Positions 12,301 to 27,300 are shown, numbered from the stretch's first letter. The stretch: 64,000 nt of DNA from Atrichornis clamosus (GCA_013400975.1 WBMZ01000408.1:1-64000), one strand, 5' to 3'. Numbers and translations are program-made. Notes: generated by a model not told the origin, from the sequence alone.

Positions 12301-15300
12301 TAGTACATAGTTACCTCCTCTTCCTGCTTTTGCTTAGTGGTATGGGTTTCATGCTCCCTGGCACTTGGAATCAAGCATCATCCTGAGCCCCCATAGTGCT
12401 GCATTTCCTTGCCTTTCAGGAGCAAGTGTTGCTTCTATTGACTGTGAGGTTGTAGGATGCTGCTTTGGACACAAAGGATGAGCTTACTCTGCAATGAACT
12501 GGTAGTTCTTAACTCGGCCTGATACCACCTGAAAGCAAGACCCAAATAGTTTTCAGCCTCAGCTTGACTTTGGTTAAAAGGCTGCTTGTTTTTCTGTGTC
12601 AAGGTGGCCTCACTGTTCTTTTAAACCATGCTAGGAGAGCAGAGCAATTTGCTGGTGTGTAACTAGGCAGAGGTATGGCAGATTTGGGCCATGTGAGGCT
12701 GCAGGCCTGGTGGTCTGAGCTGTTTGGGCTAGATCTGACTTCCCACAGTGCTTTTTCTGCTGTTTGGTAAACTGGGGGGGGGGGGGGGGGGGGTTTTGTT
12801 TGCTTTTTTTTTTTTCCCCTCCCCTTTTTCTTCTAAGAAGGGATTCAGAAACTAGATGTCTGGGAAAAACAATTAACAACTAGTAAAGCATAATTAATGG
12901 CATCAAAGGGCACCGTAAAAGGCTGAGTTAATAACATGGTCTCGGCAGACAAATAAACCTGTGGGTTTAATCTGGAATCCACATAGGGATGTCTGAAGGA
13001 GCTTGGGGTCTCCTAAAACAGGCCTGACGTAGCAGTCCTGCTAGACACACTGGTCCTGTTGATTAAAAGAGGGTACATATGGAGAGGGAAACTCTGTTTG
13101 TAAAAAAGGACAAAGGGACAGGGAAAGCATTTATGGGGCTGCAGAATCAGTCCTGTGGAGAACAAAGAATTCAGCATGGGTTTGATGATGTACTGAAGGT
13201 TGTGAAGTGCAAAGCTGGATCCTCAGCTACCATAAATCAGCATAGCTTCTCTAACTCTAATGAAGGTGTGCTGATTGATGTCATTGGGGATCTCGTCACC
13301 CCCTACAGATAGCGCCTGGGCTAATAAGGCTTTGAACACCATGAACTCTCCCTGAAGTCACTGTGTGTGCAAGGTGTTCAGCACTTTGCAGGATCAGGCC
13401 TGTGTATAAAGAAGGGAGAAGGTAGAGAAAGGCTTAATGTGGGCATAGATGAACAAAACAAGGCCTTGCGGTGCATATGAGAATGATGGTTGCTATCAGA
13501 TTTTATTACTGCTTGCACAGGCTGAACTGCATAGCCTTCTCATAGCTAATGCAGTTGCCCCAAATTCGCAGTAAGAAAAGCTGTATAGGCCTATGTTTGC
13601 AGCCTGAAGAGTGTGCCATATGTATTGGCCAGGTCAGTGTGTTGTATGCAGGCAGGGGTTGAAGTGGGCAGGAGGGTCTCCAGCTTCTGCCTCTTCAAGG
13701 TCTCAGGCAAGCAGAGCTGGGTTGATCCGAGAGGTGGAAACCCCAATGGGCACCAGACTTTTTCTCCACCTGTAGGAAGATGCCAATTTTAGCTCTGAGC
13801 ATCTTGGACAACTTTCGCCGTGTTTTGCTGCCTGTGAGAGAGCATTGTCTGGTCCCAAGCTGCAGGTGGTCTGTGCTGGAGGACTGCCCCAGCATTGGAG
13901 ATGTTGTCACTTTGCTGCTTTCTACATTACTGTGGCATCTTCTGAGTGGTGTCTGTGTGGTCTCACCCTTTCCCTTTCTGCGTGTACATGCACAAGGGAG
14001 CCTTTAGTTAAGGTGAAACAGTATTTATCCCCTCTGCACCTGAGCTGCGGGCCACAGCTGTGAGCTGAGCCAAGCTGACTTAGGGTGCCTGCTCCCTCGA
14101 GCCAGCACTGCATAGGAGTGGGTTTGAAAGAGCTTCATGGACAGTGCTTGATAGGAAGCACAACAAAACAGTGAAAACAGTGCACGATAAACACGGCCTG
14201 AAAGAAATGGATAGGAGGGAGATTTTTTGAGATCCCTACCAGAAGGAGGTGAATATTAACATTGTGTAATGCTCGAGCATTAAGCAATACTAATAGGTGA
14301 CCATCTAGTAATAAATCTCATCTGAGTGTCAGAGGGTTTTTTATGAAGAAGCAAAGACCTTATTGTAGCTGCAGGTGGGAACCTTAACAGGAACAGGAGT
14401 TCAGCATCAAAGACACAGTCTCAGGGCAGAGCCCTCCTTTTTACATCTCATCATTAACATGAAGCACATTCATACAAAGATGACAGACTGAACTCCATTG
14501 TGGCACTTGATCTCCAGGCAGACAAGGTCCCCCTGCTCTGGTGTTGCTACCTGGCAGCTATCGGGGCACGTGGGGCCTGTGGGGCCTGTGCTTCCAGCTG
14601 CCAGAGGTAAACACCATAACCCCTTCCTCTGTTGCTGCTTCTTTCAACATTTCGTTTTACCTTATTAGGCTAAAGTTTCTCCCTCATAAAGCATAACATT
14701 TACATTCCTAAAACCCATTTGAAAGCCTACAAAAGTATCTCCAAAAGTCTTTTTAGTTTTACTGTCTCCCTTCTGGCCTTCCTTGTATCTGCTTTAGATT
14801 TCCCTTTGGGACAGGAGGCATTTCCTCCCATGTTTTGTTCAGTGCCTGGCACCCTGGGGACCTCTGCAGAAAGGTCAGTGATTTCCCCTCGACCAGCAGC
14901 TGGCCGGAAGGGGCCTATGAACCTGATGCTGCCTGGATGCCAGAGCAAGAACTGGCTGCAGAAAGCAGCTTCAGCAGCCTGGAGGGTGGAAGCATCAGCC
15001 AGGGATGGATGCCTGAGGTGGCAGCCAGAGGCAGCTGCTCTGTGCTGCTTGTTGCTATTGTTTTCTGGACCTTCATCTGGGCTGTTATTTTTCAGCTGTG
15101 TCCAGCTAAATTAAGAAGTAACTGCACTCTACCATCACCATCATGAAAGGAGTAATTTGGCATAGTTGAAGTCCCAGAACATAATTGCCCCTCTCTGCCC
15201 CTCTCTGCCCCTCTCTTGCTCTCTCCCCCCCCCCCACTCCCCGTCTTCCCCCCGNNNNNNNNNNNNNNNNNTGCCCCTCTCTGCCCCTCTCTGCCCCTCT

Positions 15301-18300
15301 CTGCCCCTCTCTGCCCCTCTCTGCCCCTCTCTGCCCCTCTCTGCCCCTCTCCCTCCCTCCCTGTATCTTGCTTTGGGGGTGCACTAGGTTAAGAAATTTG
15401 GCCTCCTCCTGCTGTTATGGCTATTGTGCACCAGCAGAGATTCCTGTTGCAGGGAGGGTGGGTTTGCTGTGACAGGGAGAATGGGACATGGGCCATTGTT
15501 CGTGCTGTCCTGCAGCTGTGGGGCCACAACAGTAATGACTGAGCAAAAGGGGAAGTTTGAAGCTCTGATAAAAGATCTGCCAAATTCTTCAGAAATTTTC
15601 ATCGTCTAGTGCCTGCTTGCTGTTTCTTCCCCTCTGTGCTGTTGGTGTAGCTGTTGCTCAGGTACAGCACCCTGCATCTTTGGTATCTGTTCACTGAACA
15701 GGGAAGTGGCATCCAGTGGAAAAGAGCACACTGCTGCTGTGGTGAAAGGTTTCCACTTCCCGTGTGGCATGCAGCCTTGTGCATGCTAGGGTTTCTTTGT
15801 GATCCCAGGAGTGACCTGAACCATTTGCAATAGGTGTGCAACAGGGACAGCTATCCCCCAGCTTGTGCAGTCATGTAGCTGAGCTGTCCACTCCTTCTTA
15901 ATTGCCATTTTGCTGTTCTGTCTGTACTGCTAGCTTGGAAAATCCTAGTTCGAAACCTCAGGTATAAGTGAATCATTCTATTTATGACCAATCACTTTTT
16001 TCATTTGTGACACCCTCCCACTGCTGGTCTTCTCTTTGGACCACTAAAAGCTTACTCCTGAGTTTGCATACTGACTCTACCACCCCCAGCCCCACTCAGT
16101 TGACTCTGCCAGAGGATGAGACTGGGCCATGCACTCACAGCAGTGTTGCACTCCCTCCAGGCTGCAGTGGACGTGTTCGTGCTTCCTCTGCAAGCAGAAG
16201 ACTTTTCAGCTGAGTCATAACATCTGCTCCAGAGGAACGCTGTTGTTTTAACAGACGCCTGACTAATAATCAGACCGTGCCCAGTGGGTTTTTCTGCAGC
16301 CATTTCCGAGACATGCTGCAACTGGGTTACAGTTGGTGGGATCCCTGCCTGGGAAGGACTTGGGGGACCGCTGCCGTGGCTTGCAGCCCCCTCTGGTGGC
16401 ACATGCTTAATGCTGGCAAAGGTTTCTGGAGACGGGCTGGGGGCTCCCAAAACAGGCAAGAGATGGCAAATTGGAAACAGTCCTGAGCTCTTCCTTCTGA
16501 CTTTGTGTCCCACTGTCAAGCCCAGAAGGTTTCCAGAAACAGGAACTGGGGCCACTGTAATGAGGAGATTTATGCAGTTGTCACTGGGACCTCATAAGTG
16601 CCACAATGGTGCCAAGAGAGTTGAACTGAGTTCAGCATCCTGATGTGTGCTGGATACAGGGCAGGCATGGCAGGAGATATGCCTGTTCCCACCTTGAAGG
16701 GCAGAGGGAACCAAGAGTTGGCAAGGCGAGACACCACACTCCTAGTGCCCATCTTGCAGAGCACTGCTGGCCAGGGTACACTGGCAGCAACGTGCTGGTG
16801 TTCCCATGCCACAGTACAAAGGGTGAGACATATGGCTTGGATGGCCAGTGAAGGCCTCTTATGGCCATCTCCTGAGCGTCCAAAAAGCTGGGCGCTGGAA
16901 CAAAACAGCTTTGCATTCTTCCTAGAGAGCCACAGAGGCACTGGCCCAAATTCCTTGCTGAGGTGGCAGGGAGAGTGCATCCATACTCAGTACCCACAGA
17001 CAGGCAGGCAGCTGGTGGCTGCAGCATTCAGCTGCCTCTGTTGCCATCTCCTTCAAACAAGAGCATAATATTGCAAGAAGCCATGCTTCCATCAGGGAAG
17101 GTTAAGAGTAGACAAGGCAGCAATTATGGACAGCTAATTAGTAAATGCTTTGAAAAGTATGCATAATTAGCTTATTAGTAAACATTTTAGAAACAATGCA
17201 GTTCAGCTTGAGATTGGGAAAATGCTTAGAAAAGAGAAATACATTTGGAGCACTAGAGAATGCCAGGGCTTGAGGGGGTTCTTTGCTAGGATGGAAGGGG
17301 AAGTGACTGCATCTCCTGAAGCTGGGAGAGTCCAGCTTTGACTATGCAGAGGGGAAGTCAAAGATGAGATGTTAAGGAAGGCATTTGCTTGCTCATACAT
17401 TTGTGGTATGGGTAGCCAGAAGCAACATTTCTAACGTACAGGAAATAATTCAGTCTGGGTAACGTGACACTGCAGCTCAACTTGTCTTCAAATGTGCTTC
17501 TACTGTTTTTTAGCTCCATCCAGCATCTGCTGTATGGTTTGTAATTCCTGTCAAGCCCAGGTCATTTTCCTAAATGGAACATCAGTGAATGGGTTAGCTG
17601 TGACAGTGTTAGACCAGCTGCATGAGTTAAGAGCTCAAGGTCGTTCATATCTCTGTTCTCTGCTTCCCATCTCTGCTTGCTCCGTGGCTGTGCATCTCTA
17701 CGCCCCAGAGCCTTTCCCTGAAGGGACAGGCCAAGTCCAGGCTCTGCAGAAGCTGGTGGCCCCAAATGCACTCTCCTGGGGTCTCCTGTGACCCGCCACC
17801 TCACTGACATCCGGTGCGTAGGAGTCAGATCTTGTTTTGCACCTTGTTTCCTGTTGGCGTGATGACAAATTGAGGGCCAGCTGGTGACACTGCATTAGAG
17901 AGAGAGACCTCTCCTCCTCCTTCCTGCTGTTGAGGATGAGGAGGTGGTGGTGGTGGTGTATGTACACCTAAGCCAGCCTGTCTGTCCAGCAAGGGAGGCA
18001 ATAGGACACCACAGCGTCTGGAGAGGGAGCAAGCACAGGGCTGGCTGTGGTGACTCCTCACTAAGTGGATTCAGAATCCAGGTAAAGTGTCAGAAACATG
18101 TGCCTTTTGTGAGCAAGCACTGTAAGCCACACTTTAGCTCTAAGCCCTTGGCATCTTTAGTGGCCCTGCTCAGCGCAGATGCCACAGGATAGGAGTAGAG
18201 CAATCCCACTGGAATGCCTGATAACCTCAGTGTTGAGATGCTTGTGCTTTCAGCAGAGGCTCATCCCAAACAGGTGGGTCTCAGGAGCCTAAATAAATGT

Positions 18301-21300
18301 CTGTGGAGTTAGAGTCTCTGTCATGTTTTTGTATTGTATGGTGGGGTTAGCAGTGCTCCTCTGTGTCCTGGGTTTACTGTCTGGATGCAGGAGATACAAG
18401 GTTTAGTGAATGTAAGGAGAGTGTCAGAATGGTATCACAAAAATTATCCATTTTTCGTTAAGGAGCAGATGCAAAGCCCAGTAAAAGCAATGTGAGGTTT
18501 TACCTTGATTTACGTAGGAACTAGTTTAGTCTTTTAATGAGCAACTCTTTGACTTGGCTACATGCAGCCTTTTAAATGGATATTATCCCTATTTTCAGGC
18601 TGTAAAAGGGGAGTGGCGACTCACCAGCAAATATCAATTCTGGAAGTTGATAGATCTGGGTTCTTCCCCTTCCCTGCTATTGATTTACTGTTCCTACATT
18701 GGTGAATCACTTAAAATTCCCTGCCACATAAAGAAGAGAAGATCTGGGCATCTGCAGGCATAAAACCAGTCTAGATAGCAACAGCACACTCCCCTCCATA
18801 GGCTGCTGTGCAGCAGCATCACACAGGAGCAGGTCAGAGTACCACAGATGATGACCAGTTCATTCTCAGTCTTTTCTGGCTGGGTGTGAATTCTGCAGTT
18901 AAATATGAATGTAAAATAAAAAGAACAGACTGCAAAGAGCAGACTGAAAAACAGGAGAAAATTGTGGTTGCTTTTGGCCAGAACTCAGCATAGAACATAT
19001 TTGAAGGAATTGGGGGTGGTTAGGTTTTAGTCTAAGGCTAGTTCTCCGTTTTCTTTAAATCAAGCGGCTGCACACTACCGTTGAATGGCAATTTAGTAAT
19101 ATATTGCAAACCACAGTCTGGTGATCCTGGAATTCCTTATAAGTTAATAGCAGTCATGGCCCACTAATCACAGCTAGGATGTTTTAAGCAACTGTCTTTG
19201 ATATATCTGTTCAAACACACCATAGAAAGCCTTCCTTATGCTGGTTTAGTGAGTAGATCAGTAGATCATTAGAAAGAGTGAATAACCTAGGGGGGTTTTG
19301 TTGGTTTTTCACCTCACTCCACTCCTAATCCCAAGGAATTCTTGAGATCTACATACAGCCTTGGTGAGCAGTCACAGTACAGTAGTATGGTGTGGTTTTA
19401 AAGTAACACTGGGTCAGATATGGAGATATTATTGTTTAATGAATTCCTGGAAGCAGAGCCTGAAGCAGTGGGGTCTGACAGCAGAAATCCACTGCCCAAG
19501 ACTTTGTCCTGTTGCAAATGGCAAAGAATCTGGCAGGGTGGCTGCTCATGTTATGTGACTGCCCCCAACTTCTTGCAGTAGTACAGAAGACACTGTGGTC
19601 TGTGTGAGGAATTTTTCGAGGTGGAGTTCTTCTTTCCTGAGACAGGCAGCATTCACCGACTGGTGGTGGGAGAGCCCCCATGCTCAGCCCCGTGCCTGCT
19701 GAGGCCATGCCACATGCAGGGTGTTTGCATCGGAAGTGCTCAACGTATTAGAAACCTCCAGGGAAACCTCAGAGCTGGGGTTGTTGACGGATGTTGAACA
19801 AGAAGAGCCCCCCCTCCACCGGCAGCACGAGAGTTTAAGGCACTCTTTTGTGAGTGTTGGTGTGAGGTTTCATTTACATTGTTATTTTGCAGTGAAAAGG
19901 GAAGGTGCAATGACTATCTCTTGGGTAATACTGATGTTTGGCTGTTAATCATGGGCAGCAACAAGGTCTGGGATCTCCATCAGCAGAGGGGACTGACTCA
20001 CCACTGATCTATGTTCACTGCATCTTGTTGAAGTTTTCTGACCCATTTGATTTCTTAGGTTTTCTTTTTTGTAAACTGTCTGATTTTTCTGCTGTTCAGG
20101 AGCAAAACATCTTTCTGTGTCTTTAAATATGGCAGATGGGGATTTCTTCAGATGTCCAACAACTCAATTGAAGGAGACCTCAGGAGACCTCTCCCCTTCC
20201 CTGTCCCCCTTCTCAGCCTGTCTTTTCATCTGCAATCTGGAGATGTAAGGGCTATAGTAATAGAGTGTCAGAGGAAGTAATTGATTCATCACAGACCAAG
20301 AGAGGAGTCTGTTGCCTTCAGTGTCAATGGAGCTGAACCACAGCCTGGAAGGGTGAGGGAGGCTTGTAAACACTCCATGGCTGAGCTGGCAGGACAAAGC
20401 AGACACACTGCCACGGCTGAACAGGAGGGTGACACAAAGGGTTGCTTGAAAGAAAATCTTTCTGAACAAAGCAGTGGCAGAGTCCTTGTTTGTGGGAGAA
20501 ACAAGGACAGTCCCATCCTCCTGTTCCCAGAGCACACTCAGGAGAAAAGATACCAACCAGCTTCATGCAGCATCCCATTCCCTTGTCTCTGTCTCCCTCT
20601 TCCATCTTGATGTGCCTGCCTCTCTGATCTGCTGTCCCAGGCTGGGCTGAGCTCACCTCAGGAGTACCAACCAGCCCCTACCAGCAGCTAATTCCTCCCA
20701 GACAGATACTCCTGCCTTTGAGAATTGTGTGGGAGGCCACTTCTGCTGCCAGTGCACAGCAAAGTGTGCCATGTGCATGGCGCAGCACTCGCCCTTGCTC
20801 GGGCATTGATGGTGCTCAGACTCTTGGCACTGCGTGGTTCAGATGGCTGTTGAGCTGCAAGTGCCCATATTTTGAGGGGAGAAAGGGGTACAAGATGCTG
20901 TGCTGGCTATATGGTATGCAAGGGGGGATCAGGCCCATTTGGTGCACTCTTTGCCCCAGAAACTGCTCTTACTAAAAGCTGGCACAGTCAAATTGTGGGA
21001 ATGCCCAAATAGTGGAGGCCAGAGGCCAGTCTTGGCAGCAAAGCTTTACTCACATGTGCATCAGCTAAGGCAGGAGCTGGGCTGTGAACAGGCTGTGTCT
21101 GAGAAAATGTGGGGTCAGAAAGCCATCGTGTGGTGGGCCAGTCCCAGGGTGACCATCCATCATTAATGAGGGATGTAGACAGCCGGGAGGGTGAGGGTGG
21201 GCTGGTCAGAGCTCTGTTCTTACAAACTCCTTTATACAATTGGTGCTTAACGAGGTGTTTATTTCAGTTTTGTGCTGAAAAAAAGCCAGCAGAGTGATAG

Positions 21301-24300
21301 TGGAAAGCCCAGCTACAAAGCTCCCATCTGATCCCAGTTTTTACTCTTTCATTTCACTCTTTACTGCATGTTGTGTCTAGGGCCATGACTGATACTGCAC
21401 CAGCAAGGTGTGATGGGACATAACTCGCTCCTCAGGGAACAGGGCTGGCACAGCATGCCATGTGAGCCTTCACTAGTCCTCATCAGCACCCCAGACCTTG
21501 TGTCAGCCTGGCCCAAGCTCATCTCCATCTATTGCCTGGACTGTCAGGCATGAGATCCCATCAGGAAAGGGGAACCTGTCCCCCCCACTGCAAAGCAATC
21601 AAAATGAGCATTTGCCCTCGCCTTCTGCCTGCTCTGCTTCTTTTCGGCAGTAAATTTTCCTTTTGTGGTTGTTATCTTTTATTATATACATTTTTTTCTT
21701 TCTGTTAGTGATCAAGTGCCTGTGAGTGGTGACAGTAAAATGACATAGAAACCAAAGTCTAATTTTTTCCACAGATGGATTGTAGCAGAAGGAGAAAAGT
21801 GCAAATGCATTTTCTCAAGTGTCCTGCATTTTGGGGTATGAAAGGGTTGTGAGTTGCTTCAGTTCCCTTAGAGCAGCAACAGAAGGCAGAATGCCATGGA
21901 AAGGGGGCTTATTCTGAACATGCTTTATATATTTTATTCCTGATTTCACCATGATTCCCCCACCTCAATGAATACCAAAGACATCTTGCAACAAAAGACC
22001 CCTCTAGCTAAAAATAGAAGGGTGAGGAATTTATAGAGATGGTTTCGGAGACAGAAATAAAATTAAACAGCCATGTGTAACTCCTGAACAACAGCCTGCA
22101 GAAAACCCCCGAAGTGCACATTAGCACATCTCTTTTTCTTATATAACGAACAGTTTTCCAGACACGTCCCAGATGAGAGCACCTCTCTGCTCCAACGCAC
22201 CTTTCTGCACCAATCTGGCAACACAGCTTGAAGGAGGCAGCCTGGGGATGAACGGCAAAGCGTGGGGGAGCCTTTGCTCTCCTGTCTCAGGGGAGGGCAG
22301 CAGCATGCTAGGAGCTGAAATTCCCTCCTGAATCAGAACTTGCCATAGGAGCAGTTTACAGCTATGTTTTATTCCTCCCTTTGCATGAAGTATTTTGGCT
22401 ACCTTTTTTCCCCGCCCCCCACTGTAAGTTAGCAGTAAGTGCTGAAAGCCTCTTCCCATCAGCAGTGCTTGTAAGGGGGTGAAAACAACAACCCAAAGAG
22501 TATAAATAGAGGCTCTTTGTAGTTTCCTTTTTTTGTCTTCAAGGCATTTTTGAAGAAGTTTTCCAATCTGATAGGGTTATTTTCTCTCCCTCTCTATTTT
22601 TCTTTTCTCTTTCCTTTTTTAAATTTTTTTTTTCTTTCCCTTTGGCTGGATAACTGGATTTTTTTCATTTCTCAGAAATTCTGGTCAGATTTTTTGAGGA
22701 GATAAGAAAATAATCCAGAGCACAGTAGAATGATTACAAACCCCCACAATACTCTGGTTACACAAGATGTAATTGGATGCAAAAAATTCAAAACAAACTT
22801 CTGAGAAATCCTAAGCAATTATGCCTGTGCCATCGCCCCCACTCCCCCCACCCCAGCCTGGCCCTCCCCCTGCTGCAATTGGATTTTTGTCGTTTTAGTC
22901 ACTGAAATCCAGTGGAATCCCTTCAGTTTCAGAGCAATTATAGCTTGTTTCTCTCTGTTGTTGCCAGGGACAGTTACTTCCATAAGGGCAAAACAAGGGC
23001 AAGCTCTGTGAGCATCTTTTGCCCCAGCATGGACAAAAATGGCCCCAAAAGCTGCAGACTGAGATCAGATTCATCTCTCCAATGTTCAGACACCCAAAAC
23101 CTAGGTCCAGTCAGTAAGAGTGATTTAAAGTGCCTCTATTGTCAGTGCACAGAACAATTAATCCCATCCCAAGCTGGGTGTGAGAAGTCTGCTTCCACTG
23201 AGAGCAGAGGATGTTTAGCTGGCTAAAGCTAGATGTGGTACAGACTTTTTAGCTCTGTGCACAAATCTATGTCAGGAACTGTGTCTATGAGGACTGATTT
23301 GCTTCTCACACCAGGACAAATTAGGAGTGATTACCCTTGAAATGATGAGTTACACATGTGTAAAACCAGTTCAAGTCAAAGGAGAATCCAATTCATCTGC
23401 TGTATTTACAATTAATTACTCTGATTAAGGGCTGGCAGCTAAGATCAAACTTCATTGCTCTTGTTTCATCAGACAACAGTGGTGCTCACCTCTGCTATCA
23501 TGACTGTAAAAAATTTTTTTAAATCATTTAAAGGTTCTCAGTAGCTTCTGGAACAATTTAAGAGTACGTCCTGCAGTTCCTCAAGGTTGTGTAAACATCA
23601 CGGAAAAGTTTTCTCGTGTTTTGCAATGTAACCACCCATGAAATAAGGATTTGGTTGGAAGGTGGCATACAAAAGAGCATGAAGATGGGTGGTGACACAG
23701 AAAAATCGACTAAGCCAGCTAGCATGTAATGGACATTAATTCTAGCCACCTCTTGATTGCAAAACAAGCACAGAGATGCTGACTCACCATTTCTTAACTA
23801 TCTCTATACTGCAACTGCTCTTTAATTTCTAAGAAAATGCCTGTTTTGAGAGGATGTTTAAAAAAACTTAAGCTTTTAATAACAATTTCTGAGAAACAAA
23901 CCACCCACCGTGTTTTCAAAGGGGGAGCAATTGCATTTACTAGCTGCCATTGTGGCTAAGCACAGGCCTCCCCCAGATACCTGCGGAGTATTAGCACCTG
24001 CTGAATTTCACTGAAATTGCAGTTTCTCTTCCTGTCCTCAGCAGATACATTCAAGACATAGTGACATATGGTTCAAGCAGAGCAGAGGTCTTGAAAGCTC
24101 AAGTCAGCACTGGGCATTGCCAGATTTGGGGTTGTTGACATGCAGTCTGTACCTACTTGTCTCTCTGTCTATCTAGGCCAGATTTCTCCAATATAATATA
24201 ACCTCTCCAATCAAGGCTGGCTTCTATTTTTGGCTGTGCTGCAAACTTCCTGTGTGACCTCGGGTCAGACACTCCTCCTCTCTGCCTTCCTACCTCCCAG

Positions 24301-27300
24301 GGTCTCGTGAGAATCCCATCACTGCCATTTGCCAGCTGCAGTCGTGAGCCCCATGGAAACGCCTATAAATAATAGCTCCAAATTAAACATTGGGGAGGTT
24401 CAGGTTAGAGCCTTGTGACTCTCCAGTCCTGGCAAGCTCTGGAAACTGAGCCTTGCTGAGTGCAAATCCTCACCTACTTCAAATCATAGCTCTAGAAGGA
24501 GGCTGAGAAAGCTGCCAGCTAGGTCAGAGCTTGGCCTGGGGAGCCAGCCCTCTTCAGGCTTTGAAGCAAGGCTTGCACAAGTTTATGTATTTGGAGGACT
24601 CACAATATGGCTGTGAACATATAAATAATTTGTTATTCACATTTCTGCCCATCCTAAGCTAATGTCCCCTAATGCCCTTGAAGCATATTTCGGTGGAGAA
24701 GGACTCAACATCTCTTGGGACCTGGGGGTGAGGGTCAACAGGTTTGTTGATTTTGTGTAGAGCAGTACAGATCACAAAACTGCTTTGTGTAGATTTGTGT
24801 CCCTCAGGAGCGGAGCACCCAGAGGAATGGCACAGGCTTTCTGGTGCTGCTCCCCTGGTGGTTTGTAGCATTTCTGGAGCTCAGCAGTGCCTGGGTGGGC
24901 AGCTGGGAGGTCTGTCCTGGCCCAGGGGATAATGGAGCACAGCTCAGCAGCCAGGGAGCAGATTAACTATTTCACAACAGAAAAGGGCTGAAAAGGTAGA
25001 GGTGTTTTCATAATCTCTACAACTGGGGCTGGTTTGCCTTTGTTTTGGAGAACCAGCAGCAAAGTGACTTGGGGAAAAGAGAAAGGAAAGACTGGGAAGC
25101 AGAGAGGTTGACTGGAGGAAAAAGCAAGCAAACAAGCACAAATAATACAGGCATTAGAAGTGCTTTATAATTAGTTTATAAAAGTTCTCTTAACATCAGC
25201 GAAGCACTTTCTACTAAAAATCTGTGATAAAAATGCAGCAATATTTGTAAGCATTGTACATTTTCCATTTAATTCTGTTAAACAGCTTCAAGAAGAGCAT
25301 TGAAGCTATGTATTTCCCTTCTTCCTCAGCCTCTATTGTCTCGGCAGTTAAAAGCACTTCAGCATTGCCTCCCTGCCTCAAAACTCCCTGGTAGAAAGCT
25401 CTTTGAGGCGGTTTCAAACTAACTCACTGGCCTTCCCACTGAAGTGGCAGCGGAGCATCTCCTGTCCTTGGAGGAGCTGCCAGCTGTGGCCACCTTCCCT
25501 GCAAAAGAAGAGTTGGTTCATCCATTGATTCCACTTGTGGGTTATAGAGGTTGCACTCTGCCCTCACATATTTGTGCTTGGCTCGTTGGACAAATGCCTA
25601 GGTGGGGAGAAGTGGCCGTGAAATGTGCCTGGAGTTGGCCGCTTGCACAGTAGAGGCAATGTCAGAGAGGTCAGCCCACAAGGATATTGCTGCATGTTGA
25701 CTGAAACAATGGATTTGGTTATATGAGTGAAATGCAAATTGCTGGGCACTGGATGAGACAGTTTGGATGCCATTGCAGCATAAATGTGTCCCACCCAGCT
25801 GTGTCCTAGTCTGTAATTATCTGCAAATGAAATGGTTAGAGTAGAAAGCACCCCCAGGGTTGGGTTCTCTTCCTTCCAATTTTTCTTCTTTCTTTTTTCA
25901 CAAGGGAAGAAGAAAGTCTGGAAACTATGCTTAAGCTTAACAGGAGAAAAGGTCTGGCCAAACTAGATTACAACATTTCCAGTGACCCAGCATGAGGAGA
26001 ATGGGGTTTATCAGTTTGTTTGTTTGAGCATGGACACGACTGAAGCACATGATTCCAAAAGAATCTGGTGAGGATTAGCTGGCATTCTTGCTGAAGTTTG
26101 GAAGTTTAACAGTTTTATCTGGATATCTTTGGTGTTTCGTTGTGAAAGCCTAAAGCTTATTTGCTCTGATGGAGAGGAAGTAGGTGCTCCTGCTCATCTG
26201 GGCAGGAGCCATCTCCCAAGTGTAATACTTCCCCAGTTCACACTCTGATATACATGACCCAAAGAAAAAGTTTTGCCTCATGAGGAGCAGAGGACTTGGG
26301 CCAAGATTTTTTAACTAGGGAAGAAAACTCCCATGCATTTATATTAATTTTACATTTGGCAAAAAATGAATCCCTGACCTTCTCTTAAGGGCTTTTTTTT
26401 AGTTGTTTTTAACATTTGATTTATTAAGGATTAACTCCAGTATGAGAAAGCTCAGTGAGATGTTTGAATGAAGCCAAACGGGGTTTAATTCAAAGAGGCA
26501 AATATTTCCTGATGATTTACTTACTAGATTCATTCTTTTAATTTTCCATTTGCAGATTGCCCATGAGCAGATTGCAATATTCCCAAATTGTGTGTATTAT
26601 TGGAAGTCAGTCACCCATTCAAAAAGCAAATATTTCTTGATCCAGAACTTGCTTCTGAAATTGCAGGGCTCCTACAGCACTGGGTGGCTGGAGGAGCCAT
26701 GTGGATGTTTGGTGTGCTGGCTACAGCAGAAGCTGTGATCATTGCAGTCAAGTAGTTGAAGCCGTGTACTGTTGGCGAGGTACACGTGTCCATGAGGACA
26801 CAAACAGATGTGATTCCCTGGGATGCAGCTAACCTCTGCCTGTGCATGAAAATGGCAGCTTTTACAAATCCACTCCATTAACTTTTTGCCAACATTCATG
26901 TTTTTGCCAAATTAATTTTTTGCCACATATTCACAATTTCACTAGTAGCCAATAGTCCTGCGGCACAGATGTGTGCCTCAGATGTGGAAGGGCTGCAAGC
27001 ACGCTGAAAGCAAGTAGTTATTTAGCGAACAAAATGTCCCCACTGTTTGCTCACTACTACTTTAAACAAATAGACAAACAAGGAGGAAAAAAAATCTACT
27101 TAGAAGAAGCACTAACACTGCCCTCTGTGTTCCTCCTCCCCAGGGAGATGGTAGGATCAAGCCACACATGATGGACATTAGTGGGGTCATGCAGGGTGCT
27201 GCTGAATGGTGTCAGGGTAATAAGGGGTCATGAGGTGATAGGGGGCTAGGCAGAGCTGAGGAGAGAGCAGAGGGAGCACATCTTCATTTGCATCGCTGTG

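Noticed and set aside
15106..15384. Repetitive open frames across the pyrimidine minisatellite
   Set aside because: Open only because the 10-bp tandem unit lacks stops; they also run across undetermined bases.
20218..20265. Possible MIR 3' segment (TTTTCATCTGCAATCTGGAG)
   Set aside because: Similarity is short and lacks the preceding CTCAGTTTCC core.
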